NCBI GenBank assembly: GCA_027021605.1
Contig: JALUUA010000013.1
Span: 1-20,328 of the forward strand
DNA: 20,328 nucleotides
Reading direction: 5' to 3'
Source: Candidatus Bipolaricaulota bacterium
GTDB taxonomy: Bacteria; Bipolaricaulota; Bipolaricaulia; RBG-16-55-9
Below are positions 13,103 to 20,328 of this stretch, piece by piece. The stretch's first letter is position 1, and every line of letters starts with the position of its first letter. The notes below the pieces were generated by a model that saw only the letters and a program-made list of their open reading frames with translations, was not told where the DNA came from and searched no databases. The position numbers were made by a program, and so were the translations under genes.

Positions 13103-15841
13103 GTGCGCAGCAGGCAGAGCGTCGGTGTGCTCTTCGTGTTCGGTTTTCTCGGGATTTGGGTGCCGGCGGTGCTGTGGGGCCCCACCGGCACCGGCCTCAT
13201 GGCCGCCCCCTCTTCGCCCCCCGGAGCGGTCCTCACCCAGCAGGGGGACCCCTCCCCCCGGGAGGGGACTTCCCCCCCGAAGCTGCAGCGGGTCCTTCAG
13301 GTGCTCTTGGAGAAGGGGGAGGGCGGGGTCCGCAAGGCGGTAGCCCCTCCGGTCCAGCTCTTCGGCCGCGGCGGGGACGAAGACCCCGTCTTCGACGGTT
13401 GGGGCGGGTCGTACTTCTCCCTCAAGACGGAGGCCGGACGGGTGCGGGTCGTCCTCGAGACGACGTCCGAGGCGGCCGCGCAGCGGGTCGCTCGGGTGGT
13501 CTCGGGCTTGGGCGGGACGGTCGAGCTGGTGGAGGCGGTGGGCGTCCAGGCTTGGGTCCCCCTCGAGCAGCTCCGCACGGTGAGCGAGCTTGCGGACGTG
13601 GAGTTCGTGCGCCTGCCCGTTCGACCCCGCGCGGCCCAGGGGCGCATCCGGAGCGAGGGGCTTGAGGAGATCAACGCCCCGGCCTGGAACGAGGCCGGGC
13701 TGGACGGCACGGGCGTCAAGGTCGCCCTGGTCGACCCCGGCGGCTTCTACGGCTACGAGCGCCTGATGGGCCGGGAACTGCCCCCGGAGGAGCGGGTGAT
13801 AGCCCGATCGTTCCGCTCCGACAAGGAGATGTACGATCCCGAAGCCTCGCGCGGGGGGCGGGTCCACGGGACGGGCACTGCCGAGATCGTCCATGACCTG
13901 GCCCCCGGGGCCACGCTGTACCTGGCCATGTTCAGCACGGATCTCCAGTTCCGCCGCGCGGTCAACTGGCTCATCGAGGAGGACGTCGACGTGATCAACA
14001 CCTCGTTGGGGTTTCCCTCGGGCTGCTTCCGGGAGGGCGGCGGGATCTTCGCCGACCTCTTCGAGGACGCCAAGCAAAGCGGGGTCACCTGGGCCACCGC
14101 CGCGGGCAACGAGGGCGACATCCACTGGGAGGGCGACTGGAACGATCCCGACGGGGACAACCTCCTCAACTACACCGCCACCGACGAGGGGAACACCCTC
14201 GACGTGGTGCTGGTGGAGTATCAGTACCCCAACGGCGAGCGGGTGGCGACCTCGATCATCACCGTCATCTTCAGCTGGGACGCCCCCTGCCGCGGCGCCA
14301 CCCAGGACTACGAGCTCGTCGTGATGCGTGACGAGGGGGGCAAGATGGTCCCCTTGCCCTCGTGGAACGGCTCGGTGGGGCAGTTTACGGACTGGATCTG
14401 GCGCCCCGGCGTCCCCGTGCAGTTCGTCTTCGCCAGCGAGGACTTCGACGTAAGCCGCGCGGGCGAGGTCCAGCGCTATCACCTGGCGATTCGCAAGAAG
14501 CGGGCCGGGGCCCCCGACTCCCGCTTTGACCTCCAGATCGGCTGTCCCTGCCAGCGGATCCAGTTCTTGGAGCCCTCCGGGAGCGTGAGCATCACGGAGC
14601 CGTCCATCTCCCCCCACGTGATCACCGTGGGGGCCGTCCACCACTCCTCCACCCGCTGCTCGCGGCTGCTCTGCCCCGACGGGCGACTCCTCGTGTACTC
14701 CAGCCGCGGCCCCACCAAGGACGGGCGGGTCAAGCCCGATCTGGTTGCCCCCTCTCACGTCTCGACGAGCAGCTACGGCCGCTGGACGGGCGAAGGCCGC
14801 GGGCGCAACCCGGGCTTTACGGGGACCTCGGCGGCCTCCCCCCACGTGGCGGGCGCGGCCGCGTTGGCCATCCAAGCCCTGCGCCAAACCCTGGGGCGGG
14901 ATCCCACCCCCGACGAGGTACAGCAGTTTCTAGAAGAGCGGGCCGAGGACGCGGGCGATCCCGGCAAGGACAACGACTACGGCGCGGGGATCCTCTTCCT
15001 GGCCCAGCCGCCGGGCGCACCCACGGGGCCCGTGATCGCGGGCATCGAGCCCGCCCAGGGCCTCCAGGGCGCGACCCTGGAGGCCGTGATCACCGGGGAG
15101 AACCTCCAGGGGGCCACCGAGGTCGCCTTCAGCGGGAGCGGGGTGACGGCCACGATCCGCGAGGGCGGCACGGATACGGAGCTTCCCATCACGATCACCA
15201 TCGCCCCCGACGCCGCGCCCGGCCCCCGGACGTTTACCGTCACCACCCCCGCGGGGACCGCCGAGAGCGGCGAGGTCGTCTTCACGGTGCTGGAGGCGCC
15301 CCGCATCGCCGTCGAGCCCGCAAGCTTAAGCTTCACGGCCGTGCTGTGGCAGGATCCCCCGGCGCCCCAGACGCTCACGATCACGAACGCAGGCGGCGGC
15401 ACCCTGCGGTGGGAAGCCTCCGTGGACGTCCCCTGGCTGCAATTGGACGCCACCCAGGGCGAGGCCCCCGCGGAGCTGAGCGTCTCCGTGCTGCCGGAGG
15501 GCCTGGAGCCCGGGACCTACGAGGGGACGATCACGATCACGGCCCCAGGCGCGCTCAACAGCCCCCTGACGGTGCCCGTCACCCTCACGGTGGAGGCCCC
15601 GCCGGGCGAGCTGATCGCGGTTCGGTTCGTGACCCTCGAGTTCGTGGAGCCCGACGACTGGGAGCGGACGGTGCGCGACGGCTGCATGGTCTACACAAAC
15701 ATCGCGGGGACCCCGAGCGTCATACGCCTGACCCTGGACGACGGCTCCGTACGCGAGTTCGCCATACCCCCGGGGAACGAGGTGATCGTCTGCGGCGATG
15801 TGGCCCACATCGACACCCGCTACCGCCCGCCCGAGGAGTAG
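13103..15841 (+). CDS. Large secreted subtilisin-family (S8) protease
   Basis: The 912-residue protein has a signal peptide (about 5-36) and an I9-like propeptide domain (about 112-178). The S8 catalytic domain has Asp211 (ALVDPGG), His255 (GRVHGTGTA), oxyanion Asn336 (ATAAGNEGD) and Ser576 (GTSAASPHVAG). About 240 residues separate Asn336 from Ser576, against about 66 in subtilisin, so a beta-rich domain of roughly 150-170 residues is inserted (about 340-505). After the protease come an IPT/TIG-like domain (643-732), a BACON-like or similar beta-sandwich (733-832) and an unrecognised C-terminal segment with two cysteines (835-912). GTG 13103 is chosen because AAAGGAGG directly precedes it and the signal peptide starts there; the frame is open back to 12986, inside the promoter. 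The next gene encodes a propeptide-like lipoprotein and overlaps its 3' end by 44 bases. Confidence 0.93.
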   Translation: MRSRQSVGVLFVFGFLGIWVPAVLWGPTGTGLMAAPSSPPGAVLTQQGDPSPREGTSPPKLQRVLQVLLEKGEGGVRKAVAPPVQLFGRGGDEDPVFDGWGGSYFSLKTEAGRVRVVLETTSEAAAQRVARVVSGLGGTVELVEAVGVQAWVPLEQLRTVSELADVEFVRLPVRPRAAQGRIRSEGLEEINAPAWNEAGLDGTGVKVALVDPGGFYGYERLMGRELPPEERVIARSFRSDKEMYDPEASRGGRVHGTGTAEIVHDLAPGATLYLAMFSTDLQFRRAVNWLIEEDVDVINTSLGFPSGCFREGGGIFADLFEDAKQSGVTWATAAGNEGDIHWEGDWNDPDGDNLLNYTATDEGNTLDVVLVEYQYPNGERVATSIITVIFSWDAPCRGATQDYELVVMRDEGGKMVPLPSWNGSVGQFTDWIWRPGVPVQFVFASEDFDVSRAGEVQRYHLAIRKKRAGAPDSRFDLQIGCPCQRIQFLEPSGSVSITEPSISPHVITVGAVHHSSTRCSRLLCPDGRLLVYSSRGPTKDGRVKPDLVAPSHVSTSSYGRWTGEGRGRNPGFTGTSAASPHVAGAAALAIQALRQTLGRDPTPDEVQQFLEERAEDAGDPGKDNDYGAGILFLAQPPGAPTGPVIAGIEPAQGLQGATLEAVITGENLQGATEVAFSGSGVTATIREGGTDTELPITITIAPDAAPGPRTFTVTTPAGTAESGEVVFTVLEAPRIAVEPASLSFTAVLWQDPPAPQTLTITNAGGGTLRWEASVDVPWLQLDATQGEAPAELSVSVLPEGLEPGTYEGTITITAPGALNSPLTVPVTLTVEAPPGELIAVRFVTLEFVEPDDWERTVRDGCMVYTNIAGTPSVIRLTLDDGSVREFAIPPGNEVIVCGDVAHIDTRYRPPEE

Positions 15842-16280
15842 CTTCCGTCGTACCCGGGCTGCTACGGCGGTTCTGCTGCTGGGGCTAAGCCTCGGTCTGG
15901 CCCTGGGGCTTGCGGGGTGCGCCGGAAAGAAGGCGGAGGAGGAGGCGGCGAGGCCGACGAGGCCGACGAGCGCGACGACGGCGAAGTGGGAGGACTACGA
16001 GGACAAGATCCAGAGGCAGCTCTTCGAGCTGGCCGTGGCCCCGAGCCCCGGGGAAGCGGCCAAGGCCCAGGGACTCGAGGCATTCTGGGCCGTGCGGGTG
16101 GTGCTCGTCCTCGCCTCCCCCGACGCGAAGGTGCCCGAGGGCTTTCGGGTCGTGGTGGAGGAGCGCTTCGGCGAGGAGGTCCAAGTCTGGGTGGCCGTCG
16201 ACGACCTCCTCGAGCTGGCCCGGCGCCCCGAGGTCGCCTACATCCGCGCCCCCGTAAAGCCCAAGCCCTATGGGCCTTAA
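15798..16280 (+). CDS. Lipoprotein with a propeptide-like (I9-like) domain, probable partner of the subtilase
   Basis: This 160-residue protein has a basic N-terminus, a hydrophobic segment (23-38) and a lipobox ending at Cys41 (GLAGC), so it should be a lipid-anchored envelope protein. After a short linker, residues 98-157 resemble the subtilase propeptide (114-177 of that protein). Both begin VRVVL, and an ungapped 29-residue stretch (128-156 here, 148-176 there) has 10 identities plus many conservative pairs, including W-V and the ending R-x-P-V-(K/R)-P-(K/R). The ATG at 15798 lies inside the subtilase gene and is the only standard start before the signal segment; the overlap points to translational coupling. 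Subtilisin propeptides act as foldases and inhibitors, so a detached copy on a lipid anchor could inhibit or hold the protease. No protease domain is present. Family and role are inference. Confidence 0.75.
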   Translation: MWPTSTPATARPRSSFRRTRAATAVLLLGLSLGLALGLAGCAGKKAEEEAARPTRPTSATTAKWEDYEDKIQRQLFELAVAPSPGEAAKAQGLEAFWAVRVVLVLASPDAKVPEGFRVVVEERFGEEVQVWVAVDDLLELARRPEVAYIRAPVKPKPYGP

Positions 16281-16346
16281 CTCGAATCCCAGCAGCGGGG
16301 GAGCGACGCACGCGGGCGGACGAACGAACAATCGATCGATCGAGTG

Positions 16347-17351
16347 ATGGGGACGACAGGAACATCGACCGCGGAGGTGGAGGCGCTGGCCGAAGCCCTC
16401 TTGGAGGGCCATCCCCGGGCGCTGGCGAAGCTCATCTCCCGGGTGGAGGACCGCGCCCCCGGCTACGAGGCCGTCGTCGACGCGCTCTACCCGCAGGCCC
16501 AAGCAAAGGGCGCCTATCGCGTCGGGATCACGGGGCCGCCGGGGGCGGGGAAGTCCACGCTGGTGGACCGCCTCGTCACCCGGTTTCGCGCGGAGGGAAA
16601 GCGCGTGGGCGTTTTGGCCTGCGACCCCACCAGCCCCTTCTCCGGCGGGGCCGTCTTGGGCGACCGCGTGCGGATGCAGAGCCTCCGGGACGACGAGGGG
16701 GTCTTCATCCGGAGCCTGGCCACCCGGGGGAGCTTGGGGGGCCTCTCGGAGATGGCCCACGAGGTGGCCGTTTTATTAGAGGCCGCCGGGTACGACGTGA
16801 TCGTTTTTGAAACCATCGGCGTGGGCCAGGTCGAGATCGACGTGATGGAGTCGGCCGACACGGTCGTGGTCGTGCTCACCCCCCAATCGGGGGACGCGAT
16901 CCAGGCCCTGAAGGCAGGGCTCATGGAGATCGCGGACGTCTTCGCGATGAACAAGGCCGACCAGCCCGAGGCCGATCGGGCCGCCCAAGCGCTGCAGCTG
17001 GCCCTGCGCCCCGACATGACGGAGGGGATGTGGATCCCGCCCATTCTCAAGATCTCGGCCCTCCGGGACGAGGGGATCGAGCGCCTGAAAGAGGCGATCG
17101 AGCGCCACCGGGCGCACCTCGGGGAGGAAGGGCTCAGGGAGAAGCGCAAGGGGCGACTGCGGGCGTTCCTCCAGCGGATTGTCGAGGAGGAGCTGCGCCG
17201 CCGACTTTGGAACTCGTACGGCACCGCCCTGCTTGACACCCAGATCGAGAAGATCTTCCAAGGGAAACAAGGCCCCTATGCGGCCGCGCGGGCGCTTTTG
17301 CAGCAGCGGGAGCGCGGACACACAGAGCGCGGGCACACCAAGCCCGCTTAA
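16347..17351 (+). CDS. meaB: MeaB/ArgK-type G3E GTPase (methylmalonyl-CoA mutase chaperone family)
   Basis: MeaB GTPases guard and reload B12-dependent mutases such as methylmalonyl-CoA mutase. The 334-residue protein has Walker A GPPGAGKST (63-71), the family block DPTSPFSGGAVLGDRVRM (93-110), switch/Walker B ETIGVGQ (155-161) and the base-recognition motif NKAD (202-205). C-terminal helices resemble the dimerisation region. A GTG at 16344 directly before the ATG is an equal alternative. No good ribosome binding site is seen; an ATCGATCGATCGA run (16331-16343) sits there instead. The last residues contain a duplicated (E)RGHT motif from a 15-base tandem repeat (17310-17339). No mutase gene is in the window, so the partner could be another B12 enzyme. 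An ABC-class ATPase gene follows after 31 bases. Confidence 0.93.
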   Translation: MGTTGTSTAEVEALAEALLEGHPRALAKLISRVEDRAPGYEAVVDALYPQAQAKGAYRVGITGPPGAGKSTLVDRLVTRFRAEGKRVGVLACDPTSPFSGGAVLGDRVRMQSLRDDEGVFIRSLATRGSLGGLSEMAHEVAVLLEAAGYDVIVFETIGVGQVEIDVMESADTVVVVLTPQSGDAIQALKAGLMEIADVFAMNKADQPEADRAAQALQLALRPDMTEGMWIPPILKISALRDEGIERLKEAIERHRAHLGEEGLREKRKGRLRAFLQRIVEEELRRRLWNSYGTALLDTQIEKIFQGKQGPYAAARALLQQRERGHTERGHTKPA

Positions 17352-17357
17352 GACAGG

Positions 17358-17378
17358 GACGATCGAAGAGACGATCGA
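17358..17378. repeat. Two 9-base repeats of GACGATCGA just before the ABC-class ATPase gene
   Basis: GACGATCGA occurs at 17358-17366 and 17370-17378, a 12-base period, in the 31 bases between meaB and the next ATG. It takes the place where a ribosome binding site would lie. The related ATCGATCGATCGA run precedes meaB. Confidence 0.6.
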
Positions 17379-17382
17379 GAAG

Positions 17383-19113
17383 ATGGCCACCGAGCAGGAC
17401 CTTCGCCGGACCCTGTTGCGAATCGACGGGAAGGGCTACAAAGCCTACCAGGACCTGCGGGGGCACTACGAGCTTCCGGGGTTTACGCTCTTCGTCGATC
17501 ACGTGCAGGGGGACCCGTTTGCGCCGCCGAGCCGCCTGCGGGTGCGGGTGCCCCAGGAGCGCGCGGGGTTCTCGCCCGAGCTCTTTGCGAACAAGAGCCG
17601 CGAGGTCGCGCTGCGCGATTTCCTGACGCGGGCGTTCGATCGTTGGGCCCGTAAGCTCAGCAGCCGCCGGGGGACGGGCAAGAGCGGGCTGCTCGCCGTC
17701 GACCCGTGCTACCAACAGATCCTCGAGAAGAGCTCCGTGATCGTCACCGACGGGTGGGTGGAGGCCCGCTTCGTGGTGGGGCTCCCTGCCGCCGGGCGGC
17801 GGGTGCTCGGCCGCGAGGCCCTCGCCCTCCTCACCGAGGCCCTCCCGCAGATCGTCGAGCGCACCCTCTGCTATCAAAACCTGGACGCGGAGGCGTTACG
17901 GAAGCATCTGGAGGCGGCCGAGGACGCGGACGCCGCCCGGGAGCAGCTCGCCTCCCTCGGGCTCATCGCGTTCGTGGTCGACGGGGCCGTGCTCCCCCGC
18001 CGCAGCGGGGTGGACGACCGACCCCTTCCCCTAAGCGAGGGGGCGATCCCCTTCCGCGCGCCCGACTCCCTCCGGGTAGAACTTAAGCTCCCGAACCGGG
18101 GCCGGGTGACGGGGATGGGCATCCCCGAGGGCGTCACGCTCATCGTGGGCGGGGGCTACCACGGGAAGTCCACCCTGCTGCGGGCCCTGGAACGGGGAAT
18201 TTATAATCACATCCCGGGCGACGGGCGCGAGTTGGTCGTCACAAACCCCGACGCCGTGAAGATCCGGGCCGAGGACGGGCGGCGGGTCGAGAAGGTGAAC
18301 ATCTCCCCCTTCATCCGCGACCTCCCGGGCGGGCGCTCCACCCGGGCCTTCTCCACCGAGAACGCGAGCGGCAGCACCTCCCAAGCGGCCAACATCATGG
18401 AAGCGCTGGAGGCGGGGGCAAAAGCGCTGCTCATCGACGAGGACACCTCCGCGACGAACTTCCTGATCCGGGATCGGCGCATGCAGGCGCTCATCGCCAA
18501 GGAGCACGAGCCGATCACCCCCCTGCTCGACAAGATCCGCTCCCTCTATCGGGACCTCGGGGTCTCGACGGTGCTCGTGATGGGCGGAAGCGGCGACTAC
18601 TTCGACGTGGCGGACACCGTGATCGCGATGATCGACTTCCTGCCCCAGGACGTCACCCCGAAGGCGAAGGAGATCGCCCGGACGCATCATACGGGGCGCA
18701 GGCCCGAGGGGGGCGAGCGCTTCGGGGAGGTCACCCCGCGGGCCCCGCTGCCCGAGAGCTTGGATCCGAGCCGCGGACGGCGGGACGTCAAACTGAGGGT
18801 TCGGGATGTGGACGAGTTCCTGTTCGGGACGGAGGAGGTGGACCTCTCGGCGGTGGAGCAGATCGTCCACCCCTCCCAGGTGCGGGCCATCGCCGAGGCG
18901 ATGGTCTACGCCAAGCGGCGCTACATGGACGGCCGCCGGACGCTGCGCGAGATCCTCGACCTCGTGATGCGCGATCTCAGCGCCCAGGGCTTGGACGTGC
19001 TTACCCGATCCCCGCGGGGGGATTTGGCGCGCTTCCGCCGGCACGAGCTGGCCGCGGCCATTAACCGCCTGCGGACGCTAGAGGTGCGGGTTTTGGAGGA
19101 TGTGGGTCGTTAG
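17383..19113 (+). CDS. ABC-class predicted ATPase (COG3044 / PF09818 type)
   Basis: This 576-residue protein matches the poorly studied soluble 'ATPase of the ABC class' family. It has a long N-terminal region (about 1-235) specific to that family, Walker A GGGYHGKST (256-264), a signature-like segment ENASGSTSQAANI (326-338) and Walker B KALLIDEDTSA (347-357). GGSGDYFDVADTVIAM (401-416) may be the sensor/H-loop region. The GYHGKST loop and the STENASGSTSQ block are what identify the family. There is no membrane segment or transporter partner, so it is unlikely to be a transport ATPase; its function is unknown. ATG 17383 is used because the N-terminus fits the family and it is the first start after meaB, although no Shine-Dalgarno site is seen. 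It is probably cotranscribed with meaB. Confidence 0.88.
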   Translation: MATEQDLRRTLLRIDGKGYKAYQDLRGHYELPGFTLFVDHVQGDPFAPPSRLRVRVPQERAGFSPELFANKSREVALRDFLTRAFDRWARKLSSRRGTGKSGLLAVDPCYQQILEKSSVIVTDGWVEARFVVGLPAAGRRVLGREALALLTEALPQIVERTLCYQNLDAEALRKHLEAAEDADAAREQLASLGLIAFVVDGAVLPRRSGVDDRPLPLSEGAIPFRAPDSLRVELKLPNRGRVTGMGIPEGVTLIVGGGYHGKSTLLRALERGIYNHIPGDGRELVVTNPDAVKIRAEDGRRVEKVNISPFIRDLPGGRSTRAFSTENASGSTSQAANIMEALEAGAKALLIDEDTSATNFLIRDRRMQALIAKEHEPITPLLDKIRSLYRDLGVSTVLVMGGSGDYFDVADTVIAMIDFLPQDVTPKAKEIARTHHTGRRPEGGERFGEVTPRAPLPESLDPSRGRRDVKLRVRDVDEFLFGTEEVDLSAVEQIVHPSQVRAIAEAMVYAKRRYMDGRRTLREILDLVMRDLSAQGLDVLTRSPRGDLARFRRHELAAAINRLRTLEVRVLEDVGR

Positions 19114-19151
19114 CCAACGGATGGGAGACGGATAAACGGATGAATAAAGAG

Positions 19152-19228
19152 GCCGCGGGCGGGGTCAGCGGCGCTGCTGGGATGGATGAGGGGGCTTCTT
19201 CCGGCAATCGGCCTTCCCCGTCCGCGGC
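19152..19228. other. Long stem-loop between convergent genes (possible terminator or structured RNA)
   Basis: Bases 19152-19164 and 19216-19228 pair over 13 positions, 12 Watson-Crick and one G-U on the plus strand. The 51-base loop can form two small hairpins (19166-19176 and 19201-19211). The sequence after the stem is pyrimidine-rich (TCGTCTTCTAT). It lies between the stops of the ABC-class ATPase and the response regulator. Three ACGGAT copies (19117, 19128, 19136) precede it. Confidence 0.45.
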
Positions 19229-19247
19229 TCGTCTTCTATACCCGCGC

Positions 19248-19949
19248 TCACGAGGAAAGGTTTCGCTCGGAGGGGGCCTCGGCGTTCAGCTTGTACCCGA
19301 AGCCCCGCACGGTCACGACGATCTCGGGGCGGGCCGTGTCGCGCTCGATCTTGTTGCGCAGGAGGTAGACGTATTTCTTCACGTCCTCGGCCCCGGCGTA
19401 GGGGCTGTCGGCCCAGACGTTCCTCAGAATTTCTTCCTGGGAGAAGACCCGCCCCGGCTTCGAGGCCAGAAACCGCAACAAGTCGTACTCCTTGGGGGAG
19501 AGGTCCACGCGCCTCCCGTAGACGCGGACCTCCTTGGTCTCGTCGTCGATGAGGAGCGGCCCGACCTCAATGCGCTTCGGGGCCTGGGGGCCGCCGGCGC
19601 GGCGCATCACCGCCTCGATGCGTGCCTCGACCTCCCGCAGGTCGAAGGGCTTCGTGATGTAGTCGTCGGCCCCCAGGGAGAGCCCGTGGACCTTGTCCTC
19701 CGTGGCGTCCTTGACCGTGACCAGGATCACGGGGGTGTTCCCCTGGGCGCGGATCTCCTTGAGGACGCCCCAGCCGTCCACCCGGGGCATCATCACGTCC
19801 AACAAGACGAGGTCCGGGGCCTTCTCCCGAAAGAGCGCGAGGGCCTCTTGACCGTCTTGAGCCGAGATCACCTCGTGGCCTTGGGCTTTCAGGAACTTCG
19901 CGAGCAGCGCCCGGGATTTCGGGTCGTCTTCCGCAATGAGGATGCGCAT
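19248..19949 (-). CDS. OmpR/PhoB-family response regulator
   Basis: This 233-residue two-domain regulator has an N-terminal receiver domain (1-118) with the acidic pair Asp8-Asp9, phospho-acceptor Asp51 (LVLLDVMMP), switch Thr78 and Lys100 (ITKPFD). The winged-helix DNA-binding domain (about 128-222) has SPKEYDLLRFLASKPGRVFS (151-170) and the VTVRGFGYKL ending (212-221), as in the OmpR/PhoB group. It lies 6 bases downstream of the histidine kinase stop, with GGTGA as a weak ribosome binding site that overlaps the kinase stop codon. The two therefore form a two-component pair. The signal sensed and the genes controlled cannot be told from this window. Confidence 0.95.
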   Translation of the reverse strand: MRILIAEDDPKSRALLAKFLKAQGHEVISAQDGQEALALFREKAPDLVLLDVMMPRVDGWGVLKEIRAQGNTPVILVTVKDATEDKVHGLSLGADDYITKPFDLREVEARIEAVMRRAGGPQAPKRIEVGPLLIDDETKEVRVYGRRVDLSPKEYDLLRFLASKPGRVFSQEEILRNVWADSPYAGAEDVKKYVYLLRNKIERDTARPEIVVTVRGFGYKLNAEAPSERNLSS

Positions 19950-19955
19950 TCTTCG

Positions 19956-20328
19956 TCACCGCCTTCGGGTTGGAGTGGAAGTGGGCGTCGAAGGAGCTGA
20001 AGACGTTGAAGGAGTTAAGGGCAGGTGGGAGGGAGAGCGGGAGCGGGAGCGTGTGGGGGAGATCGGGGCGAGCCTTTCGGGCAGGGGGCCGCAGGGGAGG
20101 GTGAAGTAAAAGGTGCTTCCGCGGCCGGGCTCGCTCTCGACCCAGATGCGCCCGCCGTGCATCTCGACGTACTTCTTGACGATGGAGAGCCCCAGGCCCA
20201 TCCCGCCCCAGGCCCGCGTGTTGGAGGAGTCGAGCTGGGTGAAGGGCTCGAAGATCCGCTCCCGGTGCTCCGGGGGGATGCCCACGCCCGTGTCCCGTAC
20301 GGCAAACCGGATCTCCTCCCCCCGCCTC
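19956..20328 (-). CDS. Sensor histidine kinase, C-terminal ATPase part only (5' part outside the window)
   Basis: The frame is open to the window edge and ends at 19956. The visible 124 residues contain the HATPase core: the G1 box DTGVGIPPEHRERIFEPF, a GMGLGLSIVKKYVEMHGG G2 region and the GSTFYFTLP ending. The sensor, dimerisation and phospho-histidine parts lie beyond the window. After the normal end of the domain comes a tail of about 35 residues rich in Ser, Pro, Thr and Arg (SRSRSPS, STPTSTPTRRR), encoded by a purine-rich short repeat (about 19975-20053). It is the partner of the response regulator that starts 6 bases later. Confidence 0.93.
   Translation of the reverse strand, partial: RRGEEIRFAVRDTGVGIPPEHRERIFEPFTQLDSSNTRAWGGMGLGLSIVKKYVEMHGGRIWVESEPGRGSTFYFTLPCGPLPERLAPISPTRSRSRSPSHLPLTPSTSSAPSTPTSTPTRRR

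Noticed and set aside
12989..14887. A 632-codon minus-strand ORF opposite the subtilase
   Set aside because: It is antisense to a gene with a clear catalytic triad, has Pro/Gly/Arg-rich shadow composition and no motif or start signal.
17179..17382. A longer N-terminus for the ABC-class ATPase, overlapping meaB
   Set aside because: The extra residues are meaB read in another frame and do not fit the family start.

Overview
The window is a gene-dense, GC-rich stretch of a bacterial chromosome. The genes are ordinary bacterial housekeeping genes, with Shine-Dalgarno sites such as GGAGGAGG before the stomatin gene and sigma-70-type promoters. Proteins are rich in Glu and Arg, which together with the high GC suggests a thermophile or an uncultured deep-branching lineage. 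Something like Bipolaricaulota/Acetothermia is possible, but no marker here fixes the phylum and this is a weak inference. No tRNA, rRNA, CRISPR array, transposase or integrase was found.

Layout. (1) Positions 1-2206: a truncated NfeD/ClpP-class membrane protease (minus) diverges from a small zinc-finger/two-helix membrane protein followed by a stomatin-type SPFH protein (plus). This recalls the known stomatin/stomatin-protease pair. (2) 2215-4281, minus: a membrane-anchored protein, a flavin-type RnfC-like protein with no iron-sulfur motif, and an orphan HicB-like protein. (3) 4372-6043: mnmA (plus) converging on a membrane-anchored cupredoxin-fold protein that lacks the usual copper ligands. 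(4) 6044-6424: a 380-base gap with a CTN-type hexamer repeat, a hairpin and the probable trpS promoter. (5) 6443-10391: trpS (plus) converging on serS plus a secreted CARDB-metzincin protease (minus). (6) 10478-12934: rnpA, greA and lysS, divergent from serS. (7) 13103-16280: a large secreted subtilase followed by an overlapping lipoprotein whose C-terminal domain looks like the subtilase's own propeptide. (8) 16347-19113: meaB and an ABC-class ATPase of the COG3044 type. (9) 19114-20328: a structured convergent gap, then an OmpR-type response regulator and the 3' end of its histidine kinase (minus).

Themes. Much of the window concerns translation (mnmA, trpS, serS, lysS, rnpA, greA). The rest is largely envelope biology: two secreted proteases, a membrane protease with its stomatin partner, anchored domains and a two-component system. 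The best candidate for an undescribed system is the subtilase with its detached propeptide-like lipoprotein (13103-16280). Next are the iron-sulfur-free RnfC-like protein with its anchored neighbour, and the zinc-finger membrane protein in the stomatin/NfeD locus. A recurring oddity is short-period repeats (6, 12 and 15 bases) at gene edges, which appear to have produced several low-complexity protein tails.
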